Counted from the first letter of the stretch, positions 1 to 12,936 are shown. The stretch: DNA of 64,000 bases from Parasponia andersonii (GCA_002914805.1 JXTB01000177.1:298548-362547), one strand, 5' to 3'. Numbers and translations are program-made. Notes: generated by a model not told the origin, from the letters alone.

Positions 1-188
1 GAATCTTTTAAACTATCCTTCTGTGTTGAAGATAGTGCTGCCTCATCTCTTTGTTCTTCGTAGCCTTTCTCTACTACTTCCCAAATATCATGTGCTCCAA
101 GGAGGACTTTCATTTTGATAGTCCAATTATCAAAGTTATTATCTTGAAGTGGTGGAACTTGAAGAGATGCTAAACTGCCGGTAGCCAT
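1..188 (-). CDS. Copia gag, N-terminal 62 codons (partial at window edge)
   Basis: The frame opens at the ATG at 188 and stays open to the window edge. It encodes the start of a Copia gag of the UBN2 type (MATGSLASLQVPPL..., then an FDNWTIKMK motif). It aligns almost residue for residue with the gag of the Copia element at 26945. Here the tryptophan of the NWT motif is intact, whereas the other copy has a stop codon there, so this copy may be less decayed. Gag forms the cytoplasmic virus-like particle of the element. The rest of the polyprotein lies outside the window. Confidence 0.85.
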   Translation of the reverse strand, partial: MATGSLASLQVPPLQDNNFDNWTIKMKVLLGAHDIWEVVEKGYEEQRDEAALSSTQKDSLKD

Positions 189-677
189 AACTCTTAACAA
201 AGTGAGTATTTAGAAATTTCGACTACACAGATAGATCCAAAACATCGAAAAACTTTAAGATTGACTTGTATATCGACTTGGTCAAAGTCAACGCTCGGCC
301 AACGGTCAATGCCAGTCAACAAATTGGTCAACGGCTTTGACGGCTCAGTCAACGGCACGGTCAAACAGCTTTGATAGTTTGGTCAACAGCTTTGATGGCT
401 CAGTCCAATGGCTCTGACTCGGCTCAACTCAGTGAGTTGACTTAGTTTGTGGTAGCAAACTTCCAACGACTCGTTCAGACTCATTCGGACTCCGATTGGG
501 CTAATTCTTATGGCAGCGTGTTCGTCTCGTCGAGCTCTTCGATTTGATATATAATAGTAGTATGTTTAGAACAAATGGCTAATACTCTCAATCTCAAGAA
601 TTCTTTTCTGATGTGGAAGATCAGCCAAAACTGCAACCACAGAGCATACTTAGAATTTCAAGAGAACTCACAACTTT
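189..677 (-). promoter_or_regulatory. Copia leader rich in W-box (TTGAC) motifs
   Basis: The untranslated leader between PBS and gag holds a run of short units built around GTCAAC/GTCAAA (positions 255-440), which on the element's strand read TTGAC. About eight TTGAC cores lie on the element strand. TTGAC(C/T) is the core bound by WRKY factors. The homologous leader at 26590-26870 has about eleven. That these sites act as enhancers is inference. Confidence 0.6.
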
Positions 678-689
678 ACTCTGATACCA
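678..689 (-). other. Primer-binding site (initiator tRNA-Met type)
   Basis: The minus strand reads TGGTATCAGAGT immediately inside the LTR, the usual plant Copia PBS complementary to the 3' end of initiator tRNA-Met. Confidence 0.85.
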
Positions 690-692
690 CTT

Positions 693-1176
693 TGTTGGAA
701 AGTAAAATAAAATTTATTATTCACTCAAATACTTTTATAAGAGAAAATTCTCAACTTCACTCTTCAAACTCACTCACTCCCTCACTAGAAGCTATGCTTC
801 TTTCTCTCTTTCTTCACTCTTAGAAGCTTTGCTTCTTACTTGATGTTTAGAACTCAAATGGGGAGGGGTATTTATACTACATGATAAATAATGAGAACCA
901 CACAAATAAATAATTACAAAAATCCTTAAGCTACACATATTTTCTTCTACACACTTCTAATAATAATATAAGTAATCAAATAATTCACATATAAAAAACT
1001 AATATCTAGCTAGCACTAGAAGATTCTAGGTGGAAAACTTCTTTAATTTGGACTTGGAATTTTTTCTTTTATTAGCTTTGCACTTGGACTAACTCTAATT
1101 TATTGGGCCTCATATTGACGGGCTTAAAACACTTCTTATTCTTATTCTTATGACTTAAAGAAGTTTATTTTCAACA
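693..1176 (-). repeat. Copia 5' LTR
   Basis: The 484-bp repeat has TGTTG...CAACA termini and is homologous to the LTRs at 25970-26394 and 30929-31367. On the element strand it begins TGTTGAAAATAAACTT and ends next to the PBS. The interior holds an AAGCAAAGCTTCT palindromic stretch also seen in the other copy. Confidence 0.88.
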
Positions 1177-2264
1177 ATTGATTGATAGTATTCAATTTAG
1201 TTGATAGGTTAGGAAAAAAAACAAAAACATAGTGAAACTTGATGATTCTCTCTCTCTCTCTCTCATTCTGCTTTTTCTAAGATAAGAAGAGACTATGAAT
1301 GAAGGGGGAAAAAAAGACAAAATCGAGAAAAAGATAAGATTTGATATGTTAAATATCTTCCATGAATTATAGTGTGTGTCATATAATTGTCTATCGGTTT
1401 AATTATGTAGAAGAGTTTTTTGGAAGTGTCAAGTGTCTAGTCATACAGCAAAACTCTCTTTGATATTTTTTGCTTTTAATATTTATAGCTAACAATAGAA
1501 AAAGAGAAGTTATTTATTTTTCCAATGGAAGATGAGGAGGGATCATATACACTACTAGTAGTTCTTACTTATGTTATGGGAAACAAAGATTAAAAAGTTT
1601 CATTTATGATTATTGTTCCAAGAAAAATATAGGACGGAGCTAGGAGTTTATTTCAGCGGAAAAAATATCAACTGTGTTAATTATGAAAAAATATCAACTG
1701 CGTTAATTATAAGTAGTGTATAACTCAAAATTTGAGAGTATATTTAAAATTTATAAATTCAGGAGAACAAATGTTAAAATTAGAATAAGCCGGGACTAAT
1801 TTTCAAAAAACAAATCTAAATTTTATTTAAAAGAAAAATAAAATCTCTGGACATCATGTGGCTCTCGACACATGTTTATTTTTATTTTTTAAATTTTTTA
1901 TTTATTTTTATTCTTTTATTGTTTTTGAAAGAGCTTCTTGCAGAATCTACCCCACCTGCCAAGCGATCTTACGAAAAATAAGCGAAAACTCTTCATTAGG
2001 AGCTTGTTGGGCTTTGATTGAAAAATAAAAAATAAAAAAACGCAATCTTAAATTCGTGTAGAAAGACTAAAGAAATAATAAAAGTCATGACCAGACGTAA
2101 TCGATCTTACAAATTAAGCTCGTGTAAAAATTGCATCCGACCTCAAGTAGACGGAAAAGAATTTTATTTGAATAGTCCCAAGTGTCAATCTCGTTGTTGC
2201 AAATTCCAAATTCGGTAAATATTTCTTTTTCTAAATTATGCACATATGTGATATTTATGTGAGA

Positions 2265-2295
<31 letters not shown>

Positions 2296-2952
2296 GTATA
2301 GACACTCATTTTTATCGGTATTTTTTTTATCCTATCGCCATGTATAGCTTTTATCACCGTTTGATCTTGATTTAATGAAAATCATTTAATGGTTATTGGC
2401 TAAAAAAAATCTCCATTATTATTGTATTTTTTACATAATCCATATCCCACACAAAATTAATGCATTTTATCTATTCCTAGTGATTTTAGAAAAAGTCACT
2501 ATTTGAGTCTATATATATATATATATATATAAAATACCTGGGTTGCCTAGTACTTTTTCGAAGTCTGCCCCATATGTTGATGCCAAGAAATTTAAAATGG
2601 ATTTTATCTTTGTTTAAGAAGCAAAACAATTTATTTGACACATAAAAATTCAGATGATTTATTCTCAAATCTATTGATGAACCCTCTCATGTAATATAAA
2701 TTTTCCTGTCTCTAAGTATATTCCAACCTGCACAGGACCATGAGTTTCTAAGAGTATAAGTAAGGACAAAAAACACGGAAGTAAAACGATCGAGTAAGGG
2801 TAGTTTAATTATCTCTAGACATACCAACATGCACATATCGAAGATTAGTAAGACATGTAAAACGAAAATAATATAAAAGAGTTATGTAAGATGTTTCTTG
2901 TGAACACATACGTATTATACATATAATCAAAATAATATAATTTTTATTTTAC
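1177..2952 (-). other. Putative intron 1 of ABCG copy A; no further exon found
   Basis: Downstream of the exon 1 donor at 2952 (transcript direction) the sequence is AT-rich with three microsatellites: (CT)n near 1247-1264 and (AT)n near 2264-2295 and 2510-2531. I looked for the counterpart of exon 2 of copy B (minus-strand residues [19 protein letters not shown]) and did not find it. In copy B intron 1 is 1.2 kb; here the Copia element begins 1.8 kb after the donor. Either intron 1 was enlarged by the Copia insertion and the gene continues beyond the window, or the copy is truncated. Confidence 0.5.
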
Positions 2953-3277
2953 CTGCTACGGCATCAAGAAGAGTAGACTTGCCACAACCGGAAGGACCCA
3001 TTATAGCTAAGAGCTCCCCTGGCTTAGCATAACCCGTTAGACCCTGAAGAATCGGTCTTTTACTGTTCTTTCCACTGGAAACTGTCACCCACAGATCTTT
3101 CCAAGTCAAGAAAACTCCCTCGTTTCCGTCGACAATGCCGCCAGAATTTGAACTTGTAAGGGTCGGATTTAGATTTTTTATCTCTATCTCCAGTGCGATG
3201 TTAGATATTTCTAACTCGCTTGTGTTTTGATCAGTACTAGTTCCAGTAATACTGGAGGGATGAAGAAGAGAAGACAT
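2953..3277 (-). CDS. ABCG half-transporter copy A, exon 1 only
   Basis: Exon 1 runs from ATG at 3277 to a GCAG|gtaaaa donor at 2953/2952, 325 nt, ending in phase 1 exactly like copy B. It encodes an N-terminal tail rich in Ser/Thr/Asn and the start of the nucleotide-binding domain: [29 protein letters not shown] and the Walker A motif GPSGCGKST. These are typical of plant ABCG (WBC) half transporters of the plasma membrane, which export lipids, cutin/wax precursors or other hydrophobic compounds. The specific substrate is not readable. About 80% of residues match copy B over the NBD part, while the N-terminal tail differs. No later exon lies in the window, so I cannot say whether the gene is functional. 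Confidence 0.85.
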
Positions 3278-3381
3278 TTGGTCAAATTATTAGATAGAGA
3301 AAAACGAAAGGAATGGAAAGAAGGGCTTTCACGTTTTTATGTAGTTTTGTACTGTTGATCATGAAGTACTAGGTAGCAAAC

Positions 3382-3389
3382 TATTTATA
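3382..3389 (-). promoter_or_regulatory. TATA box of ABCG copy A
   Basis: The minus strand reads TATAAATA, about 105 bp upstream of the ATG. The flanking AGTTTGCTA is shared with copy B, where TATATATA sits 102 bp upstream of its ATG. Confidence 0.6.
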
Positions 3390-3399
3390 GAGCATAAGA

Positions 3400-6300
3400 T
3401 GGAACCCATGTGTTTCATGTGTGTTCAGTGATACAGTTTACGTTATGCTGTAATGGATTCATGCATCACTACTCATTTGATAATTTATTTTCTTGGTCCT
3501 TAAACTACTGCAACAAATTTCGTTTTAGTTCCTTGTTTCATAAACTTGCTAAAACATCTCACGTTACTCGTTCTTTATTGGGCCTGTTTGGATAATCTTT
3601 GAGATTCTTTCCAAAGACTCATAAAAGTATATTTTGAGTTTTAAAAAATCCTTGAAAATTATATCAAACAATATGTTCATAATGTTTTCCTAAAATGTTT
3701 AGTGAAAATGTAATAAAATAAAAGTTTTATGACATTTTTATTATTATACTAAATGAAATATTGTGTGAAATTATTCTCATTGCCAGTGGTGGAGCTAGAA
3801 ACTATTTTTAGGGGCATAAATTTAAAAAATCAAAATAGCCAAGTTTTTTTTTTTAATTCGTCAGTTTTGCTTTTAATTTATATACTTTCTTATTCACTTT
3901 GTTTAACTAAATATAACTTAGTACTATGTAAATCATGAAAAATGGTAATTTTGAAACAAATGAGTCAATGTAGACTAAGAATTTTCAGAATGAGTCCAAA
4001 GAAGTGAGATTATCAATTTTGACTATTTTTTAATACATGTTATGAAAAGATTGGGATAACTAATGAACCATTTACAAAAGTAAGACTTTTATTATTATGT
4101 TATTTAATAAATATTTTTAAGTTTCAAAATTAACCTCGAAAACTAATAAAATTTTTTCGACTAAATCGAAAATGTCAGAAGTGACCGAGTCTGCCCACCA
4201 TGTTCAACTGGGACTGAACACCGGTTGAAAAATTTTTGACTAGTGCATTTGATCCAGTTGAATTATTTGACTATATTCGAATAGTACTTCAGTCGAAAAT
4301 TCGAAAAAAAATCATAAAAATTAAAGAAGAAATCAAGTATTTCAAGCAATATAAATAAAGTTTAAAAATTTTTAAAAATTACAGTAGACGTAATACGAGT
4401 AGTATTGAATTTTTTTCCCAAAATATCTGGGGTAAATACATTATTATAGAATTTCATGTCAAGTGGTACATGCCGTATGCGCAAGACTCAATTCAACACT
4501 TCCTTCTCCCTTAGCTATTACAAATTTCCATACTATTTTTAAACCAAATAATTCTAATTTACATAATTTCTACAAGTTTAAGATCTTTCGTATGAGAAAG
4601 ATCTAGAAAAACACAAGGGTTTAAACTATCCAAGCAAACTTTACATTGAGGACGAGACAAATCAGTACCACTGTCAGTCAATAAAAACGTCAATAGAGTT
4701 TTATATCGACGTGCAATTTCATAATTGGAACAAACAAATTTTGTGGTTCCCAACACCCCAATCTAAACGATGTTATTTAATATTCAACGTTTCTTTTCAA
4801 TTTTAACCAAAGAAAAAAAAAGACGTTTATTTTCAGTTCTACGTTTTTCACATGTATGGCCAGATTTTAAGAAAAGACTAGTGGTTCATATATAATTAAT
4901 TGTCTTTATACGTGCACAAGGATCGTGAATCACCACATCCACATATTTTGTTTACCAAAAACATACGAATGTATTAAAGATAGTGACTGGTAACGATGCA
5001 ATTAATGAAAGGGCTATATATACCACAAAGATTGAAGCACTGATACTAGTCAGCAAGACCCTAAAACACGGAACCCCTTGTCGGCACCATTAATTTTTAG
5101 TCATTGGAAAATAGCAGGTGAAAAGAAGTATACAATATATATATATATATATATCCCCGTCCAGTAGGAATTTTTTAAACTAATGAATAAGTTTTTTTTT
5201 TTTTTTTCAGTCTTTGGACGATCGTCTAATAGTGATCTAATAATAGTGATCTAATAACTATTATGAAGTGAACGAAAAGATGCACATTATTAATATTATT
5301 TTTTTCTCTCTTATTTTTATGTGCATGATAAATGTGTCATGTATCATATTATGACCTATTTGACACGATTATTCAAAATTGACACGATTTCTCAAATTTA
5401 ATACGATTATGCACTAATTAGTTCAATTTTACACATAAAATATGTTTAAAATTAATCAAAATAACATTTAAAATATTAAAATATTAATAAATATATTGTA
5501 TTAGTGTCGTGTTGGCACAATACAAAAATGACTCATTTAATTAAATGGGTTACAAAGGCTATTTTCAGGTTAAACGGGTTGATCTAAAACCTACTCGTTC
5601 ATTATATGTGTTATACGTGTTAACTCGAAATTAACACAAACATTAAGTGGGTCACTCAAAACTGTTTATTTTATGTCATTTTCGAGTCGTATTATCGTAT
5701 TGTATAGAAAATTACTAGCCCTAATAATAATGGTACAATTACAAATACAGATTTAGAGTATAATGATATAACAAGAAGAAAAGTATGATATTTTATAATA
5801 AAAGCGGGGTCTCAAAGGAATAATATTAATAAAAACTAAAAGGCTTCAATTACAATGCAAACACAGAAGATTATATTCTCAAATTCTTCACAAAAATAAA
5901 TAAATATTGGATCACAAACACAACAATAGTAAGAATTGTGAGCTACTATAATTCTCAAAAAAATAAGATAACAAGGACCACTATCAAATAACTTGCTTTA
6001 TAAACCTAAACTTTTTCTAAATTAATATCACAATTGAAAATCTAAAGTTATGCTTTTTAATAATTTTAAGTGAAACTTAAATAAAATATTAATTTTTCAA
6101 AAACCAGAAGAAAGTAAGTATCAAACAATTTCATATGGGTTCTCAAATTATTATGAATTCCAAAATTATTAAAAACTCTTATTAATGTTAATTTACTTAA
6201 GAAAAATAGCTGTTAAGGTTCAAGAAAATTTTTGGTTATCTCTTTTGGGTATTTGTTGAGAAATCACAAATTATGGTAAATTGAGTTCAACTGAAAACTT

Positions 6301-9300
6301 TAGTCCAATTTTCAAAATAATTTACATAAAAACACTTAAAGTTTTCAAATTCTCAAATTAATAATAAAACCATTCTCATACAACAACTTAGTAAGTTTAC
6401 TAATCTTAGCTAAATAATTAATTAAAGAAAGAAAGTTAGTAGAGTATAAATACTCACCAGAGATTAAGAATAGAGCTGCATGCACAAGCTGCCCAGTTTA
6501 TCTATCCAATAAGACGACTACCTCAGATAGTCAAATATCTAAAAATGGGAGAAGTAAGGGGGTGAGCATTCATATGATCAGTAAAAATTTAACTATTTTT
6601 TTTAATAGATGCAATTTTATAAAACCAGCATGATTAATACTTTTTTCTAAAATTTATTTATAAACTAAGTCTATAAAATAATTGATATTGAGAATACTCA
6701 CATATTCAAAACCAAAATTAAAACTACATCATTGTACAAATCATAATTCATCGCATCTCATGAACTTACATCCTCTCATCAAGAATCAAAGTAACTCTTA
6801 TTATGTGTACTAAGTACTTTCTATCTGATACCTATCCCAAAAAATTGGAAGGACACCTATGTGTCTGTGCTTGCGGAACCGGAGGGGCAACTGAATGCCG
6901 ACACCTATTGAGTGGGGGAGGGGAAGGGGGGAAGGAGGAGAGGGAAGGGGGGAGACGGAGGGTAATTAGAAGACCCTACATGGATTTACAGGCTCTCATC
7001 GAACGCAGGGATACTAGCTGCCTACTAAACACCACGATGCCTAAAATGTACAATATTTAACAGCTTACAATAAACATGCATTAGGGAACCACTCAAATTA
7101 TGCCTTAAAATCTCACTAGGTAGTATTCTAGAATTTACTATAATATGAGCATCACACTGTTGTATTACCCCATAATCATAATTTAAAAAAATATGTATAA
7201 AAGTCCATACAATCTAATCTAGTAAAATTCAATGTGTTTTTATAACATACTGTGGCATAAACCCCGATTTTTAATAATAAATTATAATGCAATTATAAAT
7301 CAAAATAAATATAAACTAGGTAATTGTACCCCTACATCAATATGGTAGCTATATCAAGCTAATGACATTCGAAAAAACTCCCGTAGTCACTTGGATGCTC
7401 AAACGGTTTTTTTGGCATCCTAGTATGAACGCTTAAAAAGAAAATTTTTTTAGCAAAGCCTCAAATTGAGAAATAGAGGTTAGCACTGAATTCAGAACAC
7501 AAAAAAATATTAGATTAGACATATAATTTGTTAAAAACGAGTCTCCAGACAGGACCTTCCCTGTGACAAACAAAATGATAATATTCATAAGCCTTGGGAT
7601 TTATTCTACTTTGAAACATAGTGATATTATAAATCAAAACTCGTTTCTCTACCTCATTAATTCTAAATTTGAAATCACAATTCAATTTCGAGGTCCCGAG
7701 ACTTAAACGAGCTTCAAATTCAAGAATAACAACAATGTCTCTTCTTGGAATTAATTTGAAAAAGTCCATTTTTTCCAAAGGATTTATAAAAATACTATTT
7801 TTTGGAAAATATTTCAGAAAATATTGTTATCACAAAACTATTTAGGAAAATATCACATATTTCAGAAAGTATCGTTATCACAAAACTATTTAGGAAAATA
7901 TAACTTTCAAAAATATTTGATAAATTACCAACTTTGCTAATTATTTTTAAAATTATCATTTTTGCATAAATATTTAGAACAATAATATTTTTCTACTCTC
8001 AGCCCAAGGCCTAATCTTAATAGTAACAGATTTCTAACCTAACAGTGTTTTGGTTTGCAAGAATGCGACTTTTTATTCTGAATTAGAAAAATACTCAATT
8101 CGAGAATTAACAGACTTCTAAATATCATTTTAAAATCTATCAACTATAATTATTCATAATTTTAACCACCCTTGCACCCCATATAATTGTATCAGGTAAA
8201 ATAATTACCCAAAAAATTAATTATAAAAAAATGACTTTTTAAGCATATTTGTAAAACAACCAAAACTGTCGAAATCTTAATGGTGACGAGATGACGGCCG
8301 AGACTGATCAAAAAGTGAAGGCGGTGACGGGACGAGTCCAACTGTACCATCGATATCACAGAAGGAGGTTCGGTGAAGTTTCGATGATCAAAAAATCTCA
8401 CTGTGGTTGGAAATTTCAAGGCAACTGATCTCTTTTTGTTGGCAACAAAATTCAGCAGAACTTGGCAGTATAGCTTTGTTGGAGTCTGAGGAAGATGATC
8501 GTGTGGCACGTCGACTAGTCGTAACTGTTAGGAGATCGGTTTTGCGGAAGTGATAACATATAGCTAAAATATGAGTTGAGAAAATTTCTTAGGATGTTAT
8601 TCTTGGTCCAACAAATTCTCATGATAAAAATTTTTTAGGATATTTGTTATGGTCTAAATACATAAACAGATCATATCTCAATAAAAGAATCTTCTTTCTT
8701 ATGCACCGAGCTTATAACAACAGAGATGTTGGATACTAAAATTTTGATTAATCTTCAAGTGAGAATCTAAGAACTCTAATGGTCTCTAATAATAGCTCCA
8801 AGAATTTTTTTCTCTCACTTTCGCCTCAGTTTTCAGTGGTAGTTGCCAAAGTAATGTTTTCATCATACTAAAAATTATACATAAAGCGGGGTGATAGAGG
8901 GGAGAGGGAGGGAGTTTTTTATAGACTCCTCTCTTAAAGGATAATTCAAACAACCTTAGAGCATAGGGTAGCCAAAAATACTAAATGCCTTAAAGGGCAT
9001 TGCAGTGGGTTCTAAAGGTCTACTGCTTTTTCAACCTTTTCCTCTCTTTTTTTCTTTAACTGCCTAGAAAATATTTTGAGCCCAATTTTGTTGACCTCAT
9101 ATTGTCCAAGCTGTTGGTGCAGATTAGGAACCTAAATGAACTTATTTAATTCAGTTTTTTGTCAATAAAGGCGCAGGTTTAATTAACTCGTAATACAAGT
9201 GGGCTTGTACTACTACTGCACTATTGAATTAAATAAATATCACAAGATATATTATAATTAGAATTATTTTCATTAGATATTTAACATTTTCATATGTATC

Positions 9301-9542
9301 TCCACATGTATACCGATAATTAGAGCTAGGTAAAATTATTGTTTTGTCCTTTCAATTATATCTTTCAATTTTTTGATACAAGAATGTATCTAATAAAAGA
9401 TCTGACTTACATCAAGTCTTCAATTAATAAAACAACCAATTTTACTAATTACTTAGCTAAGGCTTAAATCATTCAAGCTCTTGTAACTTACATGATGGCA
9501 TTCACTTCTCTATATAATAGAGTTGTAGTTTCTATATCTCTA
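3400..9542. other. Gene-poor stretch, mostly unassigned
   Basis: I see no gene with recognisable domains. Contents: AT microsatellite 5135-5154; a decayed dispersed-repeat-like segment about 5320-5720 with many ACACGA/CGTGT words; a GC-richer block 6800-7060 with a G-run tract; another GC-richer block about 8280-8560 without convincing coding signal; and AT-rich filler. The blocks at 6800-8560 could be LTR or DNA-transposon remnants, but no second copy is in this window to prove it. Confidence 0.5.
6912..6953 (+). other. G-run tract with quadruplex potential
   Basis: Runs of 5, 4, 6, 3 and 6 guanines separated by 1 to about 10 bases stand out in otherwise AT-rich DNA. The pattern satisfies a four-run G3+ quadruplex rule on the plus strand. 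Function is not inferable. Confidence 0.6.
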
Positions 9543-12063
9543 TGTAATGCCCCCTACTTTAACTATATTATCACATATAATCAATCTGTGAAGAATTATT
9601 CTTTCTTAAATTACATCTTTAGTTTCATAAAAATGTGGTCAAATTTGAACTTTCTAAACCTTTAAACAAAAGAAACTCTATGGCATTTCTTACTGAAAGT
9701 ATCTTTACAAAATGTACAATGAAAAGAGGTTTTTATCAGTTTATTTTGCCATCAGTAGTGGTATTTTCACCACACTCAAAATATCGTAATAGCCACTTCA
9801 ACGGAAGAGTCTGCATCAACAGACTTATCTACCTAACTTTGACAGACTAGCATTTGTAATTAAAAATTATCTTATAAAATTCGTACTCTGTAATGACATT
9901 CTTAATTTATATGTAAGATGTATCATACACATGCCATTTCATAACTTTCAAGAATAAGTAAGTTTCACATAATGACATCTTCCATGTAGTTCTTATGACG
10001 TAGTTATAAGTCTTTACTTACCTCGTATCTTGAATAGAAATTGGTAGTGGAAAGGGTCAATATTCTTAAAAGACAAGTGTGATAATTACCTATCATGAAT
10101 TCCTTTTATTCAATATGCAAATTTTACTAGAAGAAGCACCAAAATACTTGAACAAGACTGAAATTAGAACTTTCACCAAATTAGGAAACTTGATCTTAAA
10201 ATGACTCGGAAGTATAAAAATCACTTAAGGTACTTGGCAGTTAATAACTAATATTGAAAAACTATTCAAAAGTATTAAAATATGAATGCTAGTTCATTAG
10301 CACAATGTGATCCAAAATGGCACATAATTTTGTAAAAACTAGTCCATTTACTCCTAAATAGTGCCATTTCATTTTAAAAGTATTTGGATAGCACTTTTTC
10401 TAGTTTTAGGATATTCCAACAGGACTAAAATCATGGTTTTAAATCTACCATAATATTTTATAAGCCAATCCCCACATATACATCTCATAGAGAATTACTC
10501 AGAATGGCATAGCATGCTTGAACTCTTTTTCGGTTTAAACAAAGTTCAAAACAATTTGTGCACTTATATATGGCTACAAATAATAACTAAATTAATGGAA
10601 TACATAATAGGATCCATGACATATACATAGCAAGTTGAGGAAATCATATTAAAAGTATAGAGGACTTAATCTACTACACATGAAAACACTTAAATCAATA
10701 AATGGAAAACTTTGGAACTTTAGGACTAACTTTATTCTTCCACTTAAATTCTATATTTCCAGTAATATAGAAGTTTCCTAGGACTTTGATTCATCAAATA
10801 AGAAGTTTGGTTTAAGGACTACAGTGAGAAAAATCAACTACAAACTCAAAATTCAAATTAGGTCTCACCTTGACTAGTTTGAGCTTTTGCTGAAGCTCTT
10901 GCATTCTAACTCTACCAAATGATTTGCAATGCTTAGAAATAGATTTTAGGACTCAAGAAGACCTAAAAGAGCCATTATTTAAGTGAGAGCAAGTGGTGAA
11001 TTGAAATTACAAAATAAAACCTAGGAAGAAGAACTAGTAGAACTAACTTGACTAGTTTGGACCTATCTTGCTTTCTTAAGCTCCAATTTGAGTTCTACCA
11101 CTTGGAAACTCTTAGAAATAGTTGAAAGGAGTTGAGAGAAGTCTATAAAGGTACATAAGAGTTGCAGGTCGTGGTTAGAGAGAAAGAGAAAGAGAATGAC
11201 TAGATTTGGTCTAAAAGTGACACTTAATGGCTAAGAAAATGGCAATACTTAATTTTTGAGAGGTATTTTGGGTATTTGGCTCATTACATTCCATGTTTCT
11301 AGCTCCAAAATATCTCTAAGATAGTTATCACATTGCTGGTTACTCCTATACGAGAAAGTGTAGACAAAGTTAATGAATCCTAACTTAGAAAGTGAAAACT
11401 AGCCACACTTTGACTTACGATCTCATATGATATGTTTTATTATAATCTGGTGGAACCTAGTCTCATGACCCGTCATTAAATATAAAAGTAATTAGATTTT
11501 AGTTAATAAGGGAAACATAATATTAGAATATAATAATTATTATACACAAAAATGACAGTACACAATTAAGCTGAATCTAAGCTAGCTTAGTGTAATAAAA
11601 TACAAATCAGTGTCGTGAATGTGTCACCTTGTGTTTACCTAGAGCTGACAAATAAAATTCTATAAATAAGTCTTAAATATTAAATTAAAGCTCTTTAACG
11701 TGTTAAACATATAGTGAATTCGGCTCCAAAAGGCTTGAAAAATATATTTTATCGAAAAACAACTATTTGACTAAGTTATCAGCAAACATGATCTTAATGT
11801 ATGTGCACATAATGTCACTTTCATAAATATATTTTTTGTTCTTTGAGCACAACAAAATCTCTCTATCTCTGAGGGTATTGAACCTTTACATTGCATCGGG
11901 ATACTTCCACAATTATTTATATAATAACATGTATGTAAAAGCACATAACATAAGGAATGAGCATGTTAATATGAAATTGGTATTAATAACTTCTAGATGC
12001 CTAATATGCAATTGAAATATGTTTATTGTTGGCTTAGTATGAATGTAAAAATCTTAGGCACCA
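9543..12063 (-). repeat. Gypsy 3' LTR (2.52 kb)
   Basis: On the element strand it begins TGGTGCCTAAG beside a purine tract and ends GGGGGCATTACA at 9543. It aligns with 19921-22155 (same orientation) over 9793-12063 and with 18594-18935 (opposite orientation) over 9543-9792. Estimated identity by eye is about 80%, which suggests an old insertion. Confidence 0.8.
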
Positions 12064-12080
12064 TAATTCTCCTCTCCTTA
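12064..12080 (-). other. Polypurine tract of the gypsy element
   Basis: The minus strand reads AAGGAGAGGAGAATTA directly before the 3' LTR start and 25 bases after the pol stop codon. This is the expected place and composition for the plus-strand primer. Confidence 0.75.
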
Positions 12081-12104
12081 TAAAATTTCATCTGCGAAAT
12101 TTGC

Positions 12105-12290
12105 TTACCCAAACAAGTGTGGATACTTAGTTTTCATCTCTTCTTCTCTTTCCTATGTGGCTTCTTCTACTTCATGGTTCTTCTACAGTACTTTAACCAA
12201 AGGGATTTTCTTATTTCTAAGGTTCTTTTCTTTTGTATCCAAAATCTTCACTAAATGTTCTTTGTAACTCACGACTAGACTTATGTTACT
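12105..12290 (-). pseudogene. Gypsy pol C-terminus, separated from the rest by a nested element
   Basis: The minus strand encodes the end of a gypsy integrase: SYKEHLVKILDTKEKNLR, then IPLVKVL*KNHEVEEAT*E, then KYPHLFG and a TAA at 12105. The two internal stops replace the tryptophans expected in VLW and ATW. The upstream part of the same domain resumes at 15074, across the nested element. Confidence 0.8.
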
Positions 12291-12933
12291 CCCCATTCAT
12301 TTGGCTCCCCAAAATCCAAATGTTACTGCTCATGGCTCTAAGGTCCTCTATATATACTGCTCATACAAAAGGATAGAGAAAGGCCCTAGAACATGGTGGA
12401 CACATTTAGAATGATTAAGAGAGATCTTGGCCATGCTATAAGACTTTAGATGGCGCTACTAAGTCCTAGAAGGCTCTAGACAAGGCGAGATGGTGCTAGA
12501 TGTGTTGGACGGTCCTAGAAGCTCCTAGAATGACGTGGAAAAGCCAAGATAGTGGGTGAACTTCCTAGAAAGATCTAAGCCATGCTTCTTCTAGATTTCT
12601 CTATGTAAATATATTTGTAGATATTACTACTTTATTTGAGAATATTCTGGAACTTTTGTAAGCTCATGCCACTTGGCATGATCATTACCCTTGGTTTAAG
12701 CTTTGCTTATATAAAGGACCCATTGGGTTCATTTATACATAAGTCCCATTTTTAAGAGTTGTAAGCATTCTAAGAGTAATACAAAGCTTTTATTTACTTA
12801 AACTCTCTTATCCTTACCACTTTGTCTCAAAGTTTACTCTAAGTTCCTTAGTTGAGTGTTGGTCAGCTGACTTAGTGCGACGAACTGCACTAAATGCCAC
12901 ACGATTGTCTAGTTTGAGGTTAGGGTCATGCCA
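12291..12933 (+). repeat. Left LTR of nested gypsy element
   Basis: It contains a TATA motif (TTATATAAAGG near 12708) followed by transcribed-leader-like sequence that recurs at 14817-15073. Upstream there are several CTAGAA-type words (about 12387, 12467, 12512-12528, 12563). It ends CATGCCA at 12933, four bases before the PBS. Confidence 0.7.
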
Positions 12934-12936
12934 GCG

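Larger units (their letters stand above)
1..1176 (-). mobile_element. Copia LTR retrotransposon, 5' part only (window edge)
   Basis: Read on the minus strand this is a 5' LTR (1176 to 693), a primer-binding site, a leader of about 490 bp and the first 62 codons of gag, after which the window ends. The same order and related sequence recur in the complete Copia element at 25970-31367, so the two are members of one family. It lies downstream of ABCG copy A exon 1, on the same strand as that gene, where intron 1 would be expected. Whether a full element or only this fragment is present cannot be seen. Confidence 0.9.

Noticed and set aside
2085..2357. Open frame with an Ile-Tyr repeat
   Set aside because: It translates an AT microsatellite.
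5320..5720. Possible MITE with ACACGA words
   Set aside because: No terminal inverted repeat or target duplication could be identified.
6803..7060. 85-codon open frame over the G-rich island
   Set aside because: Its residues come from G/A runs (GGGEGGKEER type) and no domain is visible; low-complexity by-product.
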